NCBI RefSeq assembly: GCF_943734655.1
Contig: NC_071354.1
Location: 57,639,544 to 57,703,543 of the forward strand
Length of the DNA: 64,000 bases
Direction: 5' to 3'
Origin: Sabethes cyaneus
Taxonomy: Eukaryota; Arthropoda; Insecta; Diptera; Culicidae
In this document: in pieces, positions 46,381 through 58,742 of the stretch
Position numbering within the stretch: the first letter of the stretch is position 1
Layout: every line of letters starts with the position of its first letter
Position numbers and translations under genes: made by a program
Notes under the pieces: model-generated
The model's database searches: none
What the model saw: only the letters and a program-made list of their open reading frames with translations
Told to the model about the DNA's origin: nothing

Positions 46381-49300
46381 ATGCAAGCGAAACTCCATCA
46401 TGCCAAGGGCGCTTCTAATGTTTTTGATCGAAGGTTCGTAAACCAGCAGCTAACAGCTGTCTTCATCCAAGGGTCTTGGGTTCACGGCGCGAGAATTCTC
46501 AGCCTAGGAAACTACGGTAAGTTAATCTATTGTAACACGCAGACCAAACTCAGGTCTGCAATTCTGCTAACGAAGGAAATACAATTTTCTTCCATTACAG
46601 AATTCATTCAACGCGATGTCATCGCTGTCAAACTGGAAGTGCCAACAACGACGGGGAATCAGTACCTGGTCGTGGCGTCCGCATACTTTCCGGGCGATAA
46701 GGACGGCATACCGCCATCCGAGGTTGCCGCTCACGTCGGTACTGCAGGGCCATCAACGTGCCGTTCCTGATCGGCTGCGATGCCAACGCCCACCACACGA
46801 TTCGTGGCAGCACGGATGTAAATAACAGGGGTGAGTACCTACTTGAATACTTAACTGCTAACAATGTCAATGTATGCAATGTAGGGAATGTCCCCACTTT
46901 TGTTAATGCTATTAGAGATGAGGTCCTAGACCTTACTCTGTGCAGCACTTCTATAGATGAGAAGGTCAAAAACTGGCATGACTCTGACGAACCAAGTTTA
47001 TCAGAACACAGGCATATCGTTTTTGATATTGAGGCAAACTCTCTCTCACAATACAGAAATCCGAAGAAAACCAATTGGAGTTCATTCAGAGAACATCTGG
47101 GAAATTCTCGGAATTCCTGTCATATTAATATACGCACACCAGCTGAGCTGGATGCTGCAGCCAATGACCTACAGAGTAGGATTATTGATGCTTATACTGC
47201 AAACTGTCCGTTAATCACGTGGACAGTCTGCCGTGACGTGCCCTGGTAGAATGAATCGCTCAGCAACCTTCGTCGGGAGGCTAGACATTTATTCAACAGG
47301 GCTAAGATCACGTTTAATTGGGAGCCCTACAGGGCTGCTCTCACCAAATACAACGCAGAGTTTCGCAAAGCCAAAAGAAAATCCAGAGTCAAGTTTTGCG
47401 AAAGCATCCAGACTCTGCCTGTTGCGGCGCGACTCCAAAAAGCGTTAGCCAAGGACTATGATAATGGCCTAGGGCATTTGAAAATAAAAGATGGCAGTCT
47501 CACTGTTACTACTAGGGAAACGTTGGAGATTCTTATGAAGACGCATTTCCCTGGTTCGACAGTGACTACTGGCGACGTCGGCGGGCAGCAGCAAGTTGAG
47601 TCATCACGCAATGTGTTAAACGACTGGGTTCTACTTGCACGCAGACGAGATTATAATGTTTGAGCTCACCAACCTCTTTCGTGTCAGCTTTGCGTTGGGA
47701 CATGTCCCGGCAAGCTGGCGGAAAGTTAGGCTGGTGTTCATACTCAAGGTAAGTAAAAAAGATAAAACTATACCAAAAGCTTTCAGACCAATTAGTCTGA
47801 CATCAACGTTTCTCAAGTTGATGGAAAAAATCACGGATAATCACATCCGTAAGGAGTTTCTAAAGAATTCTCCTTTACATGGCAATCAGCATGCTTACCA
47901 ATGCGGTAAATCTACGTCGCTTCAATACCAAGAGATGACACTCTGTGCTGTTCTTGACATTGAAGGTGCTTTCAGCCGACAATGAGCTGGATTCAAGCAA
48001 TGCTGTCAAGCAGAGAAATCACAGCCTCATTGGGAGATACGCCGATCACAATCTCAGTGATCAAAGGATGTCCTCAAGGAGGAGTTCTCTTCCCCTTGCT
48101 TTGGTCACTGGTAGTCGACGCACTCTTGCACAAGCTGTTACAGCATTGCTATGAGGTCATTGCGTACGCCGACGACGTGGTACTTATTGTCAGAGGTAAA
48201 TTTGACGCAGTGCTGTCCAGTCGTATGCAAGGAGCTCTAAACTCCACTATTTCATGGTGTCTACGCGAGGGGCTTAATATAAACCACTCCAAAACAGTCG
48301 TGATACCATTTACTAGGCGGAGGAGACATACTCTTACTCCCCCTACACTGAATGGAATCAGACTAAGCTTCAGCAATGAAGTTAAACTTCTGGGTATTAT
48401 TCTGGATCATAAACTGAACTGGACCGCTCACCTAGACTATGCTGTTTTGATGGATCAAAAATAGGGACTTGCACAGGTTCTGGAGTCTACGGACCCGGAA
48501 TAAAGGAAGCTCTTCCACTGCGCAAATGGCCTACAGTGTTCCAAGCGAAAGTATATGCAATATACATCTGCGCCATGATTTGTTTAAAACGAAAGTATAG
48601 GTATGCTAAAATCGGAATCTTCACGGACAGCCAGGCTGCACTACTGCCTCTCAAGTCCACTAAATGTGCATCCAAATTAGTTTGGGAGTGCAGCACAACC
48701 TTGAGAGAGCTCTCCCGCCAGAACAAAGTTTCATTATTCTGGGTGCCTGGACACTGCGGAATCGAGGGCAATGAGCTTGCCGACAGCCTAGCGAGACAAG
48801 GATCTGCTTATCAGTTCATTGGCCCCGAACCCTTTCTTGGCATCTCCATATCCGCTGTCAAAAGCGAATTATTGACCTGGGAAAAGCTAGAAATAGCATC
48901 CAGTTGGTATAAAGCTCAGGGCTGTAGACAAGCTAAACAGTTGTAACAACTCCCAAGTGAGCTGCTACCCCGACAAACTTCAGCAGCACGAGACCCGGAC
49001 TTCGTCGCAAGGTCGGCGCGCTACTGGGCAAACTGGAGGGATTTCGCGATACTAGAATTACACTAAAACGGCCTACTTCTTTATTAGAGTGTGTTTATTG
49101 TGCGGTGTAGTGTTTCCAATGGGTTGGGTTCACGGTACGTACCACGCTGCTTCCTCTGCTTTTCGACTGTGACGGTGACTGAATTGACCGGCGAGCGCTC
49201 GCTGATCCTCGGTGCGGCTACGGGCATCTCCAATACCGGCTGGCAAAATAGCGTCGACGACGGAATGGCGGGTAACGAATGGGCGACCTGGAAAGGCGTT

Positions 49301-50320
49301 CCAGGCAAGTATTCTCCCAGGCGCTTCCTTCTTTGACTAAAATCGGCTGGCGACGGACGATACCGACTTTTGCCAGACCGAGAAGGGAATCCTCCTTTAT
49401 GTTTAGGGCCAATGCCCGAGGGTTGATGTCCTCCTTGGCAGTTATGATCGCGGACGATCAGAGGACGAAACGCTGGTCCTTTACGGGTTAGGCGTAGGCA
49501 ACCGTCAAGTTGCCTAGGCCGAAACGAGTGCAGGGTGTCTTCGGTTGCTCGCAAGCTTCCGGAACGCGATCGCCGATCGCTAAACAAAACGGTATTCAAA
49601 AGTATACAGAAAAAGGTCCTGAATGCTCGGGTAGGGAATTTGCAAGAGCTCCGAAATTGGCACTTTGGCACAATTAAAAAATACCTTTTAAAATTTTATA
49701 CTTCCACTGCACTCGTTCGCCTGATTCGAAAATGGCCGTTGGCACATTCTTGAGAACGGCCCAAAGGTGCTATTCAATTGATTTGGCGGTTTGTCGACCG
49801 CATTGTATTTTGTGCCGTTACCCTTTTACCCATCGGTGTTGTGTCATGCGTTTGAAATGTGTTTTCTGTTTAGTACTAATTCAAAAAGGTGGGCGTTTAT
49901 CTAGACATGTATAACAAATATAAAAACATTTAATTGTACTGTAACGATCGGTTACACAGTTTATCTACCCAGACCCTGCAGTAGTTAACAAACTACTTAC
50001 TTTATCGCGCAGGGAACTGTGCACAATCACGGGACTCCTCACCGGACATTGTCCCACTCTTTACTATTTAAAGAGAATTGGCAACCGACATTTGCCGCTT
50101 TTGCAATTTAGAACTAGAAAGTTCAGCGCACTTGCTCTGCTCCTGTGGAGCTCTTGCGTCTTCCAGGTTCAGCTTCTTCGGAAGCTACTTATTAACTCCA
50201 TACTTAGTATGGAAACTTCATCCCAAGAAGGTAGTTGGTTTTATTAACCATGTAATACCTAATTGGGGCACAGTCTTACAACGCAGCTCAACTCCATCAA
50301 TGGGTATGAGCAATCCGTAA
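46381..50320 (+). pseudogene. LINE ORF2: endonuclease, reverse transcriptase, RNase H, zinc finger
   Basis: Endonuclease (46381-47250, frameshift near 46742): VVASAYFPGD, PFLIGCDANAHHT, EVLDLTLCS, SEHRHIVFDI. Linker to 47660. Reverse transcriptase (47635-48440): RPISLTSTFLKLMEKI, AVLDIEGAF (motif A), then a gap of about 25 residues, KGCPQGGVLFPLLWSLVVDA, and VIAYADDVVLIV (catalytic YADD). The thumb is deleted after LNWTAHLD. RNase H (48446-48945): DGSKIGTCTGSGVYGPG, FQAKVYAIY, IGIFTDSQAAL and GIEGNELADSLARQG. The usual catalytic Glu in QAEVYA is Lys here. After the LTR, the C-terminus resumes as LLTLSRRELCTITGLLTGHC and a CRFCNLELESSAHLLCSC finger. Confidence 0.85.
48942..49956. mobile_element. 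solo LTR with CAGT target duplication
   Basis: 1015 bp beginning TGTAACAACTCCCAAGTGAG and ending CGATCGGTTACA, with inverted TGTAAC/GTTACA tips. CAGT flanks it on both sides (48938-48941 and 49957-49960). Removing it restores the LINE frame AKQ-FIYPDPAVVN, which fixes the boundaries. No internal region is present, so it is a solo LTR left by recombination. A 4-bp duplication suits Ty3/gypsy or BEL types. Its orientation is unknown. A 195-codon frame on the minus strand inside it is chance. Confidence 0.85.
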
Positions 50321-50489
50321 ACTGTGTACAGCAACCGGGGCCAGCTACAAAAGACAGTCTTCGTGACTTTCGCAGTGGCATTTTTGAACGCAATGCCCTT
50401 CTGGAATACAAAAAAAAAAGAGCGCAAAGGGGAAAGAGAGGGGGGGGGAGGTGCCTTGTAAGTCGCAAGTGCCTTTACAGTTTCGTCAT

Positions 50490-53400
50490 CCCGTGAGTAA
50501 AAACGAATTACATTAAACTTCTCAATTCGGCGGTTCGATTACAATAGATCGAAGAACAGGAAGTTTTGGACGGACGAGATTTCATTAAGAATGGTTTTTG
50601 GTCATCGAAATGACGTCTGAAAATGGGTCCATTACGATGACCCAGAACGTAAAAAATCGCATCTTAAGCCTGGCTCAGTAATAAGAAACAAACGCAAAAT
50701 TTGCACAATTTTGTACAAGCGTAGAATTGTGACCGGAAGGTTTAACCACACCCACCATATTCATTACACTTAGCGTTGTCGGATTACTATTTATTTCAAT
50801 TGATGAACAATGCTTTGACTTGAACAATCTCTATATATCTGAGCAAGGAACCGAAAATTGGCTTGATTTGTTGTTATTTTTTCTTGCATTGAGCAAATAA
50901 GAAGTCATTTCTTTTAGTCTTTCTATATCATAAGACATGTGAGAGCATTTTATTAATCAATTTCGCAATTAAAAACTAACATTTTGAAAATGGGTTGTGT
51001 ACTCATTTCAAAGATAACTTAATCTTATAGTCTCGACTAATCGAGATGTTTAGGTTGACATTCGGAGTAAACAAAATGCTCATCTGCAGATGATGATGCA
51101 GCTGCAATGATCATAACTTGCTCGGTAAATTTTTCTCGAACTGTCGTAATCGGGCAGGTTCGGTAAACCGAAGTCCTCTGTCCAATCAATTATTTTGACC
51201 GCGACTCTGTGCCCGGCACACAGAGTATTTAGTAGCATGCATGCTAATGAAGTTTGACTTGGTTTGAGGCAGCTTATGTGCCTGACTGTGCTGCAGCTGT
51301 CGGCCTCACGGGAGCTTGATGAGGTCATAGAGATGGCACTGTTGTCGTGTTCTATCCAGGACAAGCGAGATAAAACTGTTTCAATGTGACATGCGGTGCG
51401 CCGCAGGTCAAATTTCTGTTTGCGTTTGCGGTAATGGCGGGCAGCATAGCCACACGGGCTGGCCAATACTTCAACTGTGTCGTTCGATTCAAGTCTTGCA
51501 CAGCAATGTTGCTGCCACTTTGATGAGCTGTAAATCGAATCAATGAAATTTAATTAATTTATCTGTTAGTCAGTAACCAGTGGTGCAACTGATGAGCTGT
51601 ACCAGAAATAATTGAATTTTCAACAATCGAGTACCCAACCTACGAATTCCATGGCGAGTACATCAAGATTATCTGTTTCATGAAAATACAAAGAATCATA
51701 TCGACAGCCAATAGCTAGAACACGATATTCGCGTTTGCCATTGTCCACATACGCCTACGGTTTCACATCCATTCCCAAGTTCTAGATCAAGTTCGAATAA
51801 CTGCGGCTCCGGTTATATCAACAATTTGGATGAATCACTCCCGCGAGGGGCCGGCCGCACGCTGTAAGACCTCGCAAACTTACAGAAGCGGAAAGTGTGA
51901 AGCGCAGTGAGGTAGGTATATGTAATGGCCGGCCGGCAGAGTGTGGTACATCGAGCGCTGGAAGGGCAATAAGAATAGCAGACACCGTTCAAGGTGAGCG
52001 TAATTAGTCTCGAGCGCGGTGCTTCAGCGGCAGAGTTTATTATTGCTGCTGCTGCTGTTGTTTGCTGTGCTGCGGCCGCCGCGCCGCTGCTGTATGAATT
52101 AATACGCGGCCTGGCAAAAGCACGTGCGAAGTGGAAGAAGGCGTCAAGATTTATCGACATCTCGCGCTCGCCACTGGTTATATAACGGCTTGCGCGGATG
52201 TACACAGTGGGTTGAGGTTGGCTCGGTAGCGGTCAGGTTATCTGATTGAACAGAGAAATCGAGGGTTCTCTATCTCGCAATAGGTTCTGATATTATTTGG
52301 AGTGTTACAGAGCATGAGAAAGTTATGATTTATTTTACTACGTGGAAATATAGATTCTTTTCTCTTTTGACTTCTAACAAGTTCAATTAAAGACGAGGAA
52401 CTTTAGTTATTTAGTTACATAATACTCAACTCAGCAACACGCGATTGGATATTGGAATGTATTTCTTTGACTAGCGCATGATCTAACCGACCTGTTCCAG
52501 GAATAAGTACAATCGCGATGGATTTTTTGTAATATTCATGATTATTCAAATGGTTACTCTCAACAAGAAATGGATTGGATGAAACAGGTAAAAAATTATT
52601 GTGTTACTAAAACCGGTCTACACGAATTGAGAAATTTCCGGTTTCGTGCGAAATTGTAAATTTTGCCAAAAGCGGAAATCGGTTGCTATGAAGGCGCAGT
52701 GTAATTAACGTCAATCTATATAATCGCTAATAACGTGGGAAAATGGCTACCTGTGCAATCAGCAATACCTTCTACATGGTTAAAAAATTATATGAACTTA
52801 CTACCTCGATTCGGCAGATTCTTAGAAAATGTTCATTCGTCTACTTCCCACCGAATCCATCGCGAGTCGTGACTCCAGTGCTTTTTTAACATTAATGCAT
52901 TGGCCCATTGTGTTCCACTGTTTGCTGCTGATATAATCAGATAGTGACACAAACACATCGTTTGGGGGAAATAAATGTGACAACTAGCGTGTACAACGGA
53001 ATTCTCTAAAGGGTATGGTATTGTTTGACAAAAAGCACTGCGAATAGCCGTATTTCCCAATGCAATTTATATTCTTCAGTGATTCAGGGTTGAAAAGATT
53101 AATTATTGTTTAGATTCGTTTTTATATGAAAGATTTTCTGGTTTGATTTTTTATCTTTATTCACATATCAATATTAAATAAATTTGCAACAAATCCAGAC
53201 CTTTCAGAGGAATGTTTAGGTATGAAAAACCGGAATAATCATAGAATGGCGAATCAATCATTACCAGTGGTTGGAGAACTCGCGAAAAAGTGATCATTTG
53301 AATTGATTAACATCCCTCATGAACATACACTATTCGCCTGTCTCGCCGATAATGCACGCATCAGCTTTGAATTTTATCACGAACAGAACCTCAATGTGAA

Positions 53401-53780
53401 CATCAGAATTCGTTCAAAAATTGAATATTGAACATTAAGTGTGTTCGATTTTTCGGATATAGAATGCCCGGGGACGTCGGAAATTATTCAAAATAATATT
53501 ACCACGAAAAGGGAATAGTTTAAAGTAGTGTTAGTGGCTTTACAAGCAGCAGAAAGCGTCAATTCGCACTTTTGCGTTGCTCACGATATTCGTATATTCA
53601 GCGATGCTACGAAGCGTGAGTGTATGTTGCTCATTGTTATAGGCGAATTGAACCACTCGCGTAGCTGTTTTATCATGATAAAAACCGTTTGCCGATGCTC
53701 GGCGTATCTATTCATTTTGTGAGTTTTCCAACCTCTGATAATTACTGATTCCAAAAACCTGCCGATTAGGTTGAAAACTT
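50490..53780. other. unassigned 3.3 kb with a GC-rich patch at 51890-52210
   Basis: Unlike the AT-rich DNA around it, 51890-52210 contains GGCCGGCCGG, a GCT-rich run and GCGGCCGCCGCGCCGC. A splice-donor-like AAGGTGAGC lies at about 51990 and TTATATAAC at about 52175. Frames on both strands are Ala-rich and unrecognised. It could be a host promoter or exon edge, but nothing proves it. The remainder shows no feature. Confidence 0.3.
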
Positions 53781-53789
53781 CGGACTTTT

Positions 53790-53930
53790 GGGTGTAACTG
53801 GATTTAAAAACAAAGTTACCATTGGACTAGAAATAAGACTTGGAACTGCACTACAAATTGCAGTTAAAATTTGATTTGAAATTGGACTTTCACAGGGTGT
53901 TTAATTAGACTTGGGCTTAAACGTCTTTCT
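53790..53930 (+). repeat. ACTTGAAATTGG-type satellite, locus 2
   Basis: Short degenerate run: TTGGACTAGAAATAAGACTT, TTTGAAATTGGACTT, TTAGACTTGGGCTT. It lies just upstream of the dispersed fragment at 53935 and the polypyrimidine tract. Confidence 0.55.
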
Positions 53931-53934
53931 TAGA

Positions 53935-54020
53935 CATTCTTTACCAACAGACTTCGCGGCCGGCTGTTGGGGACTGACTTGCTAGACCAACATTTTACCC
54001 TGAAGCTAACTGGGCGGTTT
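53935..54020 (+). repeat. dispersed repeat fragment, copy 2
   Basis: CAGACTTCGCGGCCGGCTG, CTTGCTAGACCAACATTTTA and GAAGCTAACTGGGCGG correspond in order to 1405-1530. Shorter and diverged. Confidence 0.4.
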
Positions 54021-55415
54021 TGGGTTTCTTTCAATCTGTTTTTCCACTTTTTCTTTCGTTTTCCTTTTTTCTGTCTCGCGTTTCCTGCTTCATTATACCG
54101 TTTTGCTTCGATTCCTGTTCCATTATTCCTTATTTTCAGTGCTCTTCAGTCGTTTTTTATGTTTATTTTCAGTCTTCACATTTTTTTTCTTTTTTCGTTA
54201 CCAGTTTTCGTATTTTAGTTACATTTTTTATCTCGTTTCCTTCTCGGGTTTCGTCTTCTCTGTTCTGTGCTCTTTTTCTCTTTTAAATGCCACGTTTTTC
54301 CGTCTCTTATATCATTTTATTTTGTTTTGTTTCCCTTTTTTCCTTTTCCTCTTCGGTTGTTCTTTTTTATCTTCCGGTTTTCGTCTTATTTTCTTACGTT
54401 TTACATCTCCATTTAGTGCGTTTTTTTTAGTTTTTTCTTATTTTTCTGTTCCTTTTTCCAGTTTTTTGTCCCATATTTTTCTATTTATATGCCGTTTGAC
54501 CTTTTTCCGTTCTTTTCGCTCTGATTTTTGTGCCTTTGTCCCCTTCATGTCTTGTTTTCCCTCTTTTTTCTCTCTCTCTCTCTCGTTTTTCCTTCTTCTG
54601 CTCGATGTTTCCTCTTTTTTTGTTCCTTTTTTCTTCTTTTCCTGTCCCATTTTTCGCATATTACCTGAGACCGAACTTACTTCTGTTCCGTTTTTCGTCT
54701 TTTTTCTTCCATTTTTCCTCATTTTCAGACCCATTTCTTCTCTTTTTATATCTCGTTCTTTGTCATTTTCTATCCTGTTTCGACTTGTTTCGTTTTTTCA
54801 GTCTCGGATTTCGTCTTTTTCGCTTTTCAAGCCCTTTTCGTTTCGTTTTTCGTTTGTTCGTTGTTCGTTTTTTTTCGTTCGTCTGTTTCGTGCTTCCTCT
54901 TATTAAGTTCTGCTCTATCCCTTATGTTTTCTGTTTTCATTTTTTATCCCCCTTTCATTTTATTATATTTTCTGTCCCTGTTTTCCTGTTTTCTATTGTC
55001 GTTTCTCCATTCTCCTGCTAATTTCCCTCCTTTTCTGTCTCGTTTTTTTTCTTTTTTGTTCTTTTTTGTCCTGTTTTATCTCCTTCTCTGTCCAATTTAT
55101 CTGCATTTTCTTTTTTGTTTTTTTTATCGTTTTCTTTAGAATTCTTCCTTCTTTTCTCTCCCGTTCTTCATCTTTTTCTTTTTATATCCAGTCTTCTCGT
55201 TCCCTGTTTTCTCTTCAGATTTCTTCTTTTCCACTTTTTTTTCTCTTTCAATGTCCCCTTCCATTCTACCGAATTTTATTTTCGTTTTTTATTTCGTGCC
55301 AGTTTTAATTCGCTGGTCCAGTTTTTGTCATGTTTTCCTTCGTACTCTTTTCCATTGTTTCTCCTTCTGTCTCATATTTCATTTTTGCTTCTTTTTCCAG
55401 CAGAGCAGCAGAAGA
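54021..55415 (+). repeat. polypyrimidine low-complexity tract
   Basis: About 1.4 kb of TTTTTCGTCTTTTT/CTTTTCTG-type sequence with very few purines except isolated G and A. Plus-strand frames of up to 267 codons made of Phe, Ser, Leu and Arg overlap in different registers and are artefacts. Similar in style to 33150-34000. Confidence 0.8.
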
Positions 55416-55707
55416 GCTATCTTTAATCCATCTGTGAATATGCTAAGAAAATGTCATTATTCATTTCAATAACATTTTCATAAGAACTACGTTGTTGGTT
55501 CATGAAATAAGGTACTCCGTTGCAATTGGGACCTGAAAATTGCTTAGGTAGGGTTGTTCGACAGTGTAACCTAAACAGTTACAAATTTAGTATAATTCCA
55601 AAAAAAGACTGTTTTAATTGTCATGTAAATGATAAATTGAGACCAATTTTCTAAATCATGACAGTATGTCTCATTTGCCTCATTTACATAGACAAAAATA
55701 AAATCAT

Positions 55708-55822
<115 letters not shown>

Positions 55823-55837
55823 AGGAAAATGAATTAG

Positions 55838-56045
55838 TTTTAAGGTGAAATTAGTCGTCATCGATCCTGCAAATTTCAAAAGCAGTTTTTTTGCTTGAAA
55901 CAAAAATTCTGTTCATGAAAATGTATTCGCTGTGTTCAGATTAACAAGAAGAATGCAGTAAATATATTTCTACAAACAGAACCCCGCTTTTGGGCCCAAA
56001 AGCTGCTTCCGAAATTGGGCTTTCTGGCGAAAAGTTAATAACTGC
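55838..56045 (+). repeat. dispersed 210-240 bp block, copy 2
   Basis: Aligns with the reverse complement of 34007-34245 (shared CTGTTCATGAAAATGTATT, CAGAACCCCGCT, CTGCTTCCGAAATTGGGCTT). It runs directly into the satellite at 56050. Confidence 0.75.
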
Positions 56046-56049
56046 AGTT

Positions 56050-56310
56050 AGTTGCTAGTTGCAGTTAGACTTGAAATTGGATTTGAAATCGGATTTGAAA
56101 TTAGACTTGGCAATGAACATTGATGGCAATTTAAATTGGATTCAAATTGCACTTGGAATTGGACTTGAAACTAGACATGAAATTGGACTTGGAATCGGTG
56201 TTGAAATCGGGTATGAAATTAGAACTGAATTTGAACTTGAAATCATGCTTAGATTAGGCGTGAAACTAATCTTGAAATTTAAATTGTAATTGGAAATTAA
56301 TGGGACTTGA
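56050..56310 (+). repeat. ACTTGAAATTGG-type satellite, locus 3
   Basis: About 18 degenerate units of GACTTGAAATTGGATTTGAA type. A 76-codon frame (LDLKLDLKSDL...) across it is an artefact of the 12-bp period. Confidence 0.85.
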
Positions 56311-56498
56311 AACCGCAACTATTTTTACGGAATTAATTTACTTATCGCAAAGATAATGACCGAATGAATTAAAAAGTGCAGACTTATAGTAACGGATTTT
56401 TTTTGTTTTCACATTGTACAGAGAGGGCGGGGCGCGTGCCCCAGCCCGGTATGCCATATATTATTTGAATTGATTAGGATAACAAGTTGAATTGGTTA

Positions 56499-58742
56499 TC
56501 TATACCTATAAAGAAGGATTTCTGTCTGTCTGTCTGTCTGTCTGTCTGTCCGTATGTTCCTTATAGAATCGAAAACTACTGAACCAACCGGCATGAAAGT
56601 ATGCATGTAGAGGTTTTTTGGGGCCAGGAAAGGTTTTAGTGATGGTTAGAAACCCCTCCCCCCACTAAGAGGGGGGGCTCCCATACAAATGAAACACAAA
56701 TTTCTGCATAACTCGACAACTAATCAAGCAAATAGAACAAAATTTGGCATGTGGGTGTTTTCGGTGACAAGAATTTATTCTATGGTAAATTGAGACCCCT
56801 CCCATCTTTATAAGGGGAATTATAATTCCTCTCCTCTTTAAAAGGGGGGGCTTCCATACAAATTTCCTCATAACTCGAGAACTAATCAAGCAAATGGAAC
56901 CAAATTTGGCATGTGAAGGTTTTCGAGGGCAAGAATATTTTCTATAGTAAATTAGGACCCCTCCCCACTTTAAGAGGGGGGGCTCCTGTACCAATGCAAC
57001 ACAATTTTCCTCATAACTCGAGAAGTAATCAAGCAAATGGAACCAAATTTGGCATGTGGGTGTTTTTGGAGACAAAAATTTTTTCTATGATGAATTGGGA
57101 CCCCTCCCCGTTTTAGGAGGGGGGGGATCCTATACAAATGAAATACAAATTTACTCATAACTGAAGAACTAATCAAGCAAATGGAACAAAATTTGGCATG
57201 TGAAAGTTTTCGAGGGCAAGAATATTTTCTATGGTGAATAAGGACCCCTCCCCACTTTAAGAGGGGGGGCTCCTATACAAACGAAATACAAATTTCCTCA
57301 TAACTCGAGAACTAATCAAGAAAATGGAACGAAATTTGGCACATGGGTGTTTTTGGAGACAAATTTTTTTTCTATGATGAATTGGGACCCCTCCCCACTT
57401 TAGCAAGGGGGGCTCCTATACAAATGATATGCAAATTTCCTCATAAGTCGAGAATTAATCAAGCAAATGGAACCAAATTTGGCATGTGAAAGTTTTCTAG
57501 GGCATGAATATTTTATATGGTGAATTAGAACCCCTCCCCACTTTAAGAGGGGGGGCTCCTATACAAACGAAATACAAATTTCCTCATAACTCGAGAACTA
57601 ATCAAGCAAATGGAACCAAATTTGACACGTGGGTGTTTTTGGAGACAAAAATTTTTTCTATGATGAATTGGGACCCCTCCCCACTTTAGGAAGGGGGGCC
57701 TCTATACAAATGAAATGCAAATTTCCTCATAACTCGAGAACTAATCAAGCAAATAGAACCAAATTTGGCATGTGGAGGTTTCTGGAGGCAAAAATATTTT
57801 CTATGGTGAATTAGGACCCCTCCCAACTTTAAGAGGGGGTGCTTCTACACAAATGAAATACAAATTTCCTCATAATTCGAGAACTAATCAAGCAAATGGA
57901 ACCATATTTGGCATGTGGTTGTTTTTGGAGGCAACCATTTTTTCTATGATGAATTAGGACCCCTTACCTTTTTAAGAGGGGGGGCTCTCATACAAACGAA
58001 ATACAAATTTCCTCATAACTCTAAAACTAATCAAGCAAATGGGACCAAATTTGACATGTAAGTGGTTTTGGACGCAAGATTTTTTTTCTATGGTGAATTG
58101 AGACCCCTCTCTTCTTTAGAAAGCGAGTTATGGCCCATCTCCCCTTTAAGAGGGTGGGCTTCCATACAAATGAAATGCAAATTTCCTCTTATCTCGAGAA
58201 CTAATCAATCAAATGGAACCAAATTTGGCATGTGGGAGTTTTAGATGGCAGAAATTTTTTCTATGGTGAATTACGACCCCTTCCCCTTTTAAGAAGGGAG
58301 CTCCCATACAAATGAAATTCAAATTTCCTTATAACTTGAGAACTAATCAAGCAAATGGAACCAAATTTGGCATGTGGGAGATTTTGCAGTCTTGAATTTA
58401 TTTTACGATAGTTAGAGACCTCTCACCCCTGTGGTAGGGGGATATGGACTCTCATACAAATAAAACAGAAATTTTTGCGAAACTCAAAAACTAATCGAAC
58501 TCGAGAAATTCGAGACTCTTCCATAAGACGTTAGTCAATACAAGACCACAAAAACTATCTATAGTAACACTAGATCATTCAGGACGAGACGGTCGCGAGT
58601 GTTGCCGGTGACCCGCCGTCGGAAGCGCCGCCCACTGGGGGGCTTGCAAAACTCGATATTGTGACAAAGAGCATCCGAGATTCATGATTTATGTACAACA
58701 CAGGTTAATTTGTGGCAATACGAAGTTTGTCGGGTCAGCTAG
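56499..58742 (+). mobile_element. Helitron-like nonautonomous element, copy E (longest)
   Basis: Begins TCTATACCTATAAAGAAGGA after A, ends GTTTGTCGGGTCAGCTAG before T. It is 2244 bp long because it has about twelve minisatellite units (cores near 56723, 56897, 57040, 57186, 57326, 57469, 57614, 57755, 57897, 58040, 58212 and 58356). As in copy A, the first and next-to-last intervals are about 172 bp and the inner ones about 141-146 bp. The (TCTG)n tract has only about eight repeats. The GC-rich 3' block lies at 58580-58640. No coding sequence. Confidence 0.85.

Larger units (their letters stand above)
44975..50480 (+). mobile_element. LOA/Lian-type LINE, decayed and split by a solo LTR
   Basis: A nearly full-length non-LTR element: a 5' region (44975-45250, with ACAATTGACGAAGGGATGG), ORF1, ORF2 with endonuclease, reverse transcriptase and RNase H, and a C-terminal Cys/His finger with a short 3' region. 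RNase H in ORF2 and the GCPQGGVLFPLLWSLVVDAL motif point to the LOA clade, which includes mosquito Lian. A 1015-bp LTR interrupts ORF2 at 48942. The 3' end is placed near 50480 but is soft. Several frameshifts and two internal deletions show it is inactive. Confidence 0.8.

Noticed and set aside
49084..49671. 195-codon frame on the minus strand
   Set aside because: Lies wholly inside the solo LTR and has no domain.
51813..52205. 130-codon Ala-rich frame
   Set aside because: Result of GC-rich GCT/GCC runs; no domain and no conserved features visible.
54103..54906. 267-codon frame rich in Phe/Ser/Leu, resembling membrane segments
   Set aside because: Caused by the polypyrimidine tract; equivalent frames occur in other registers and at 33161-33910.
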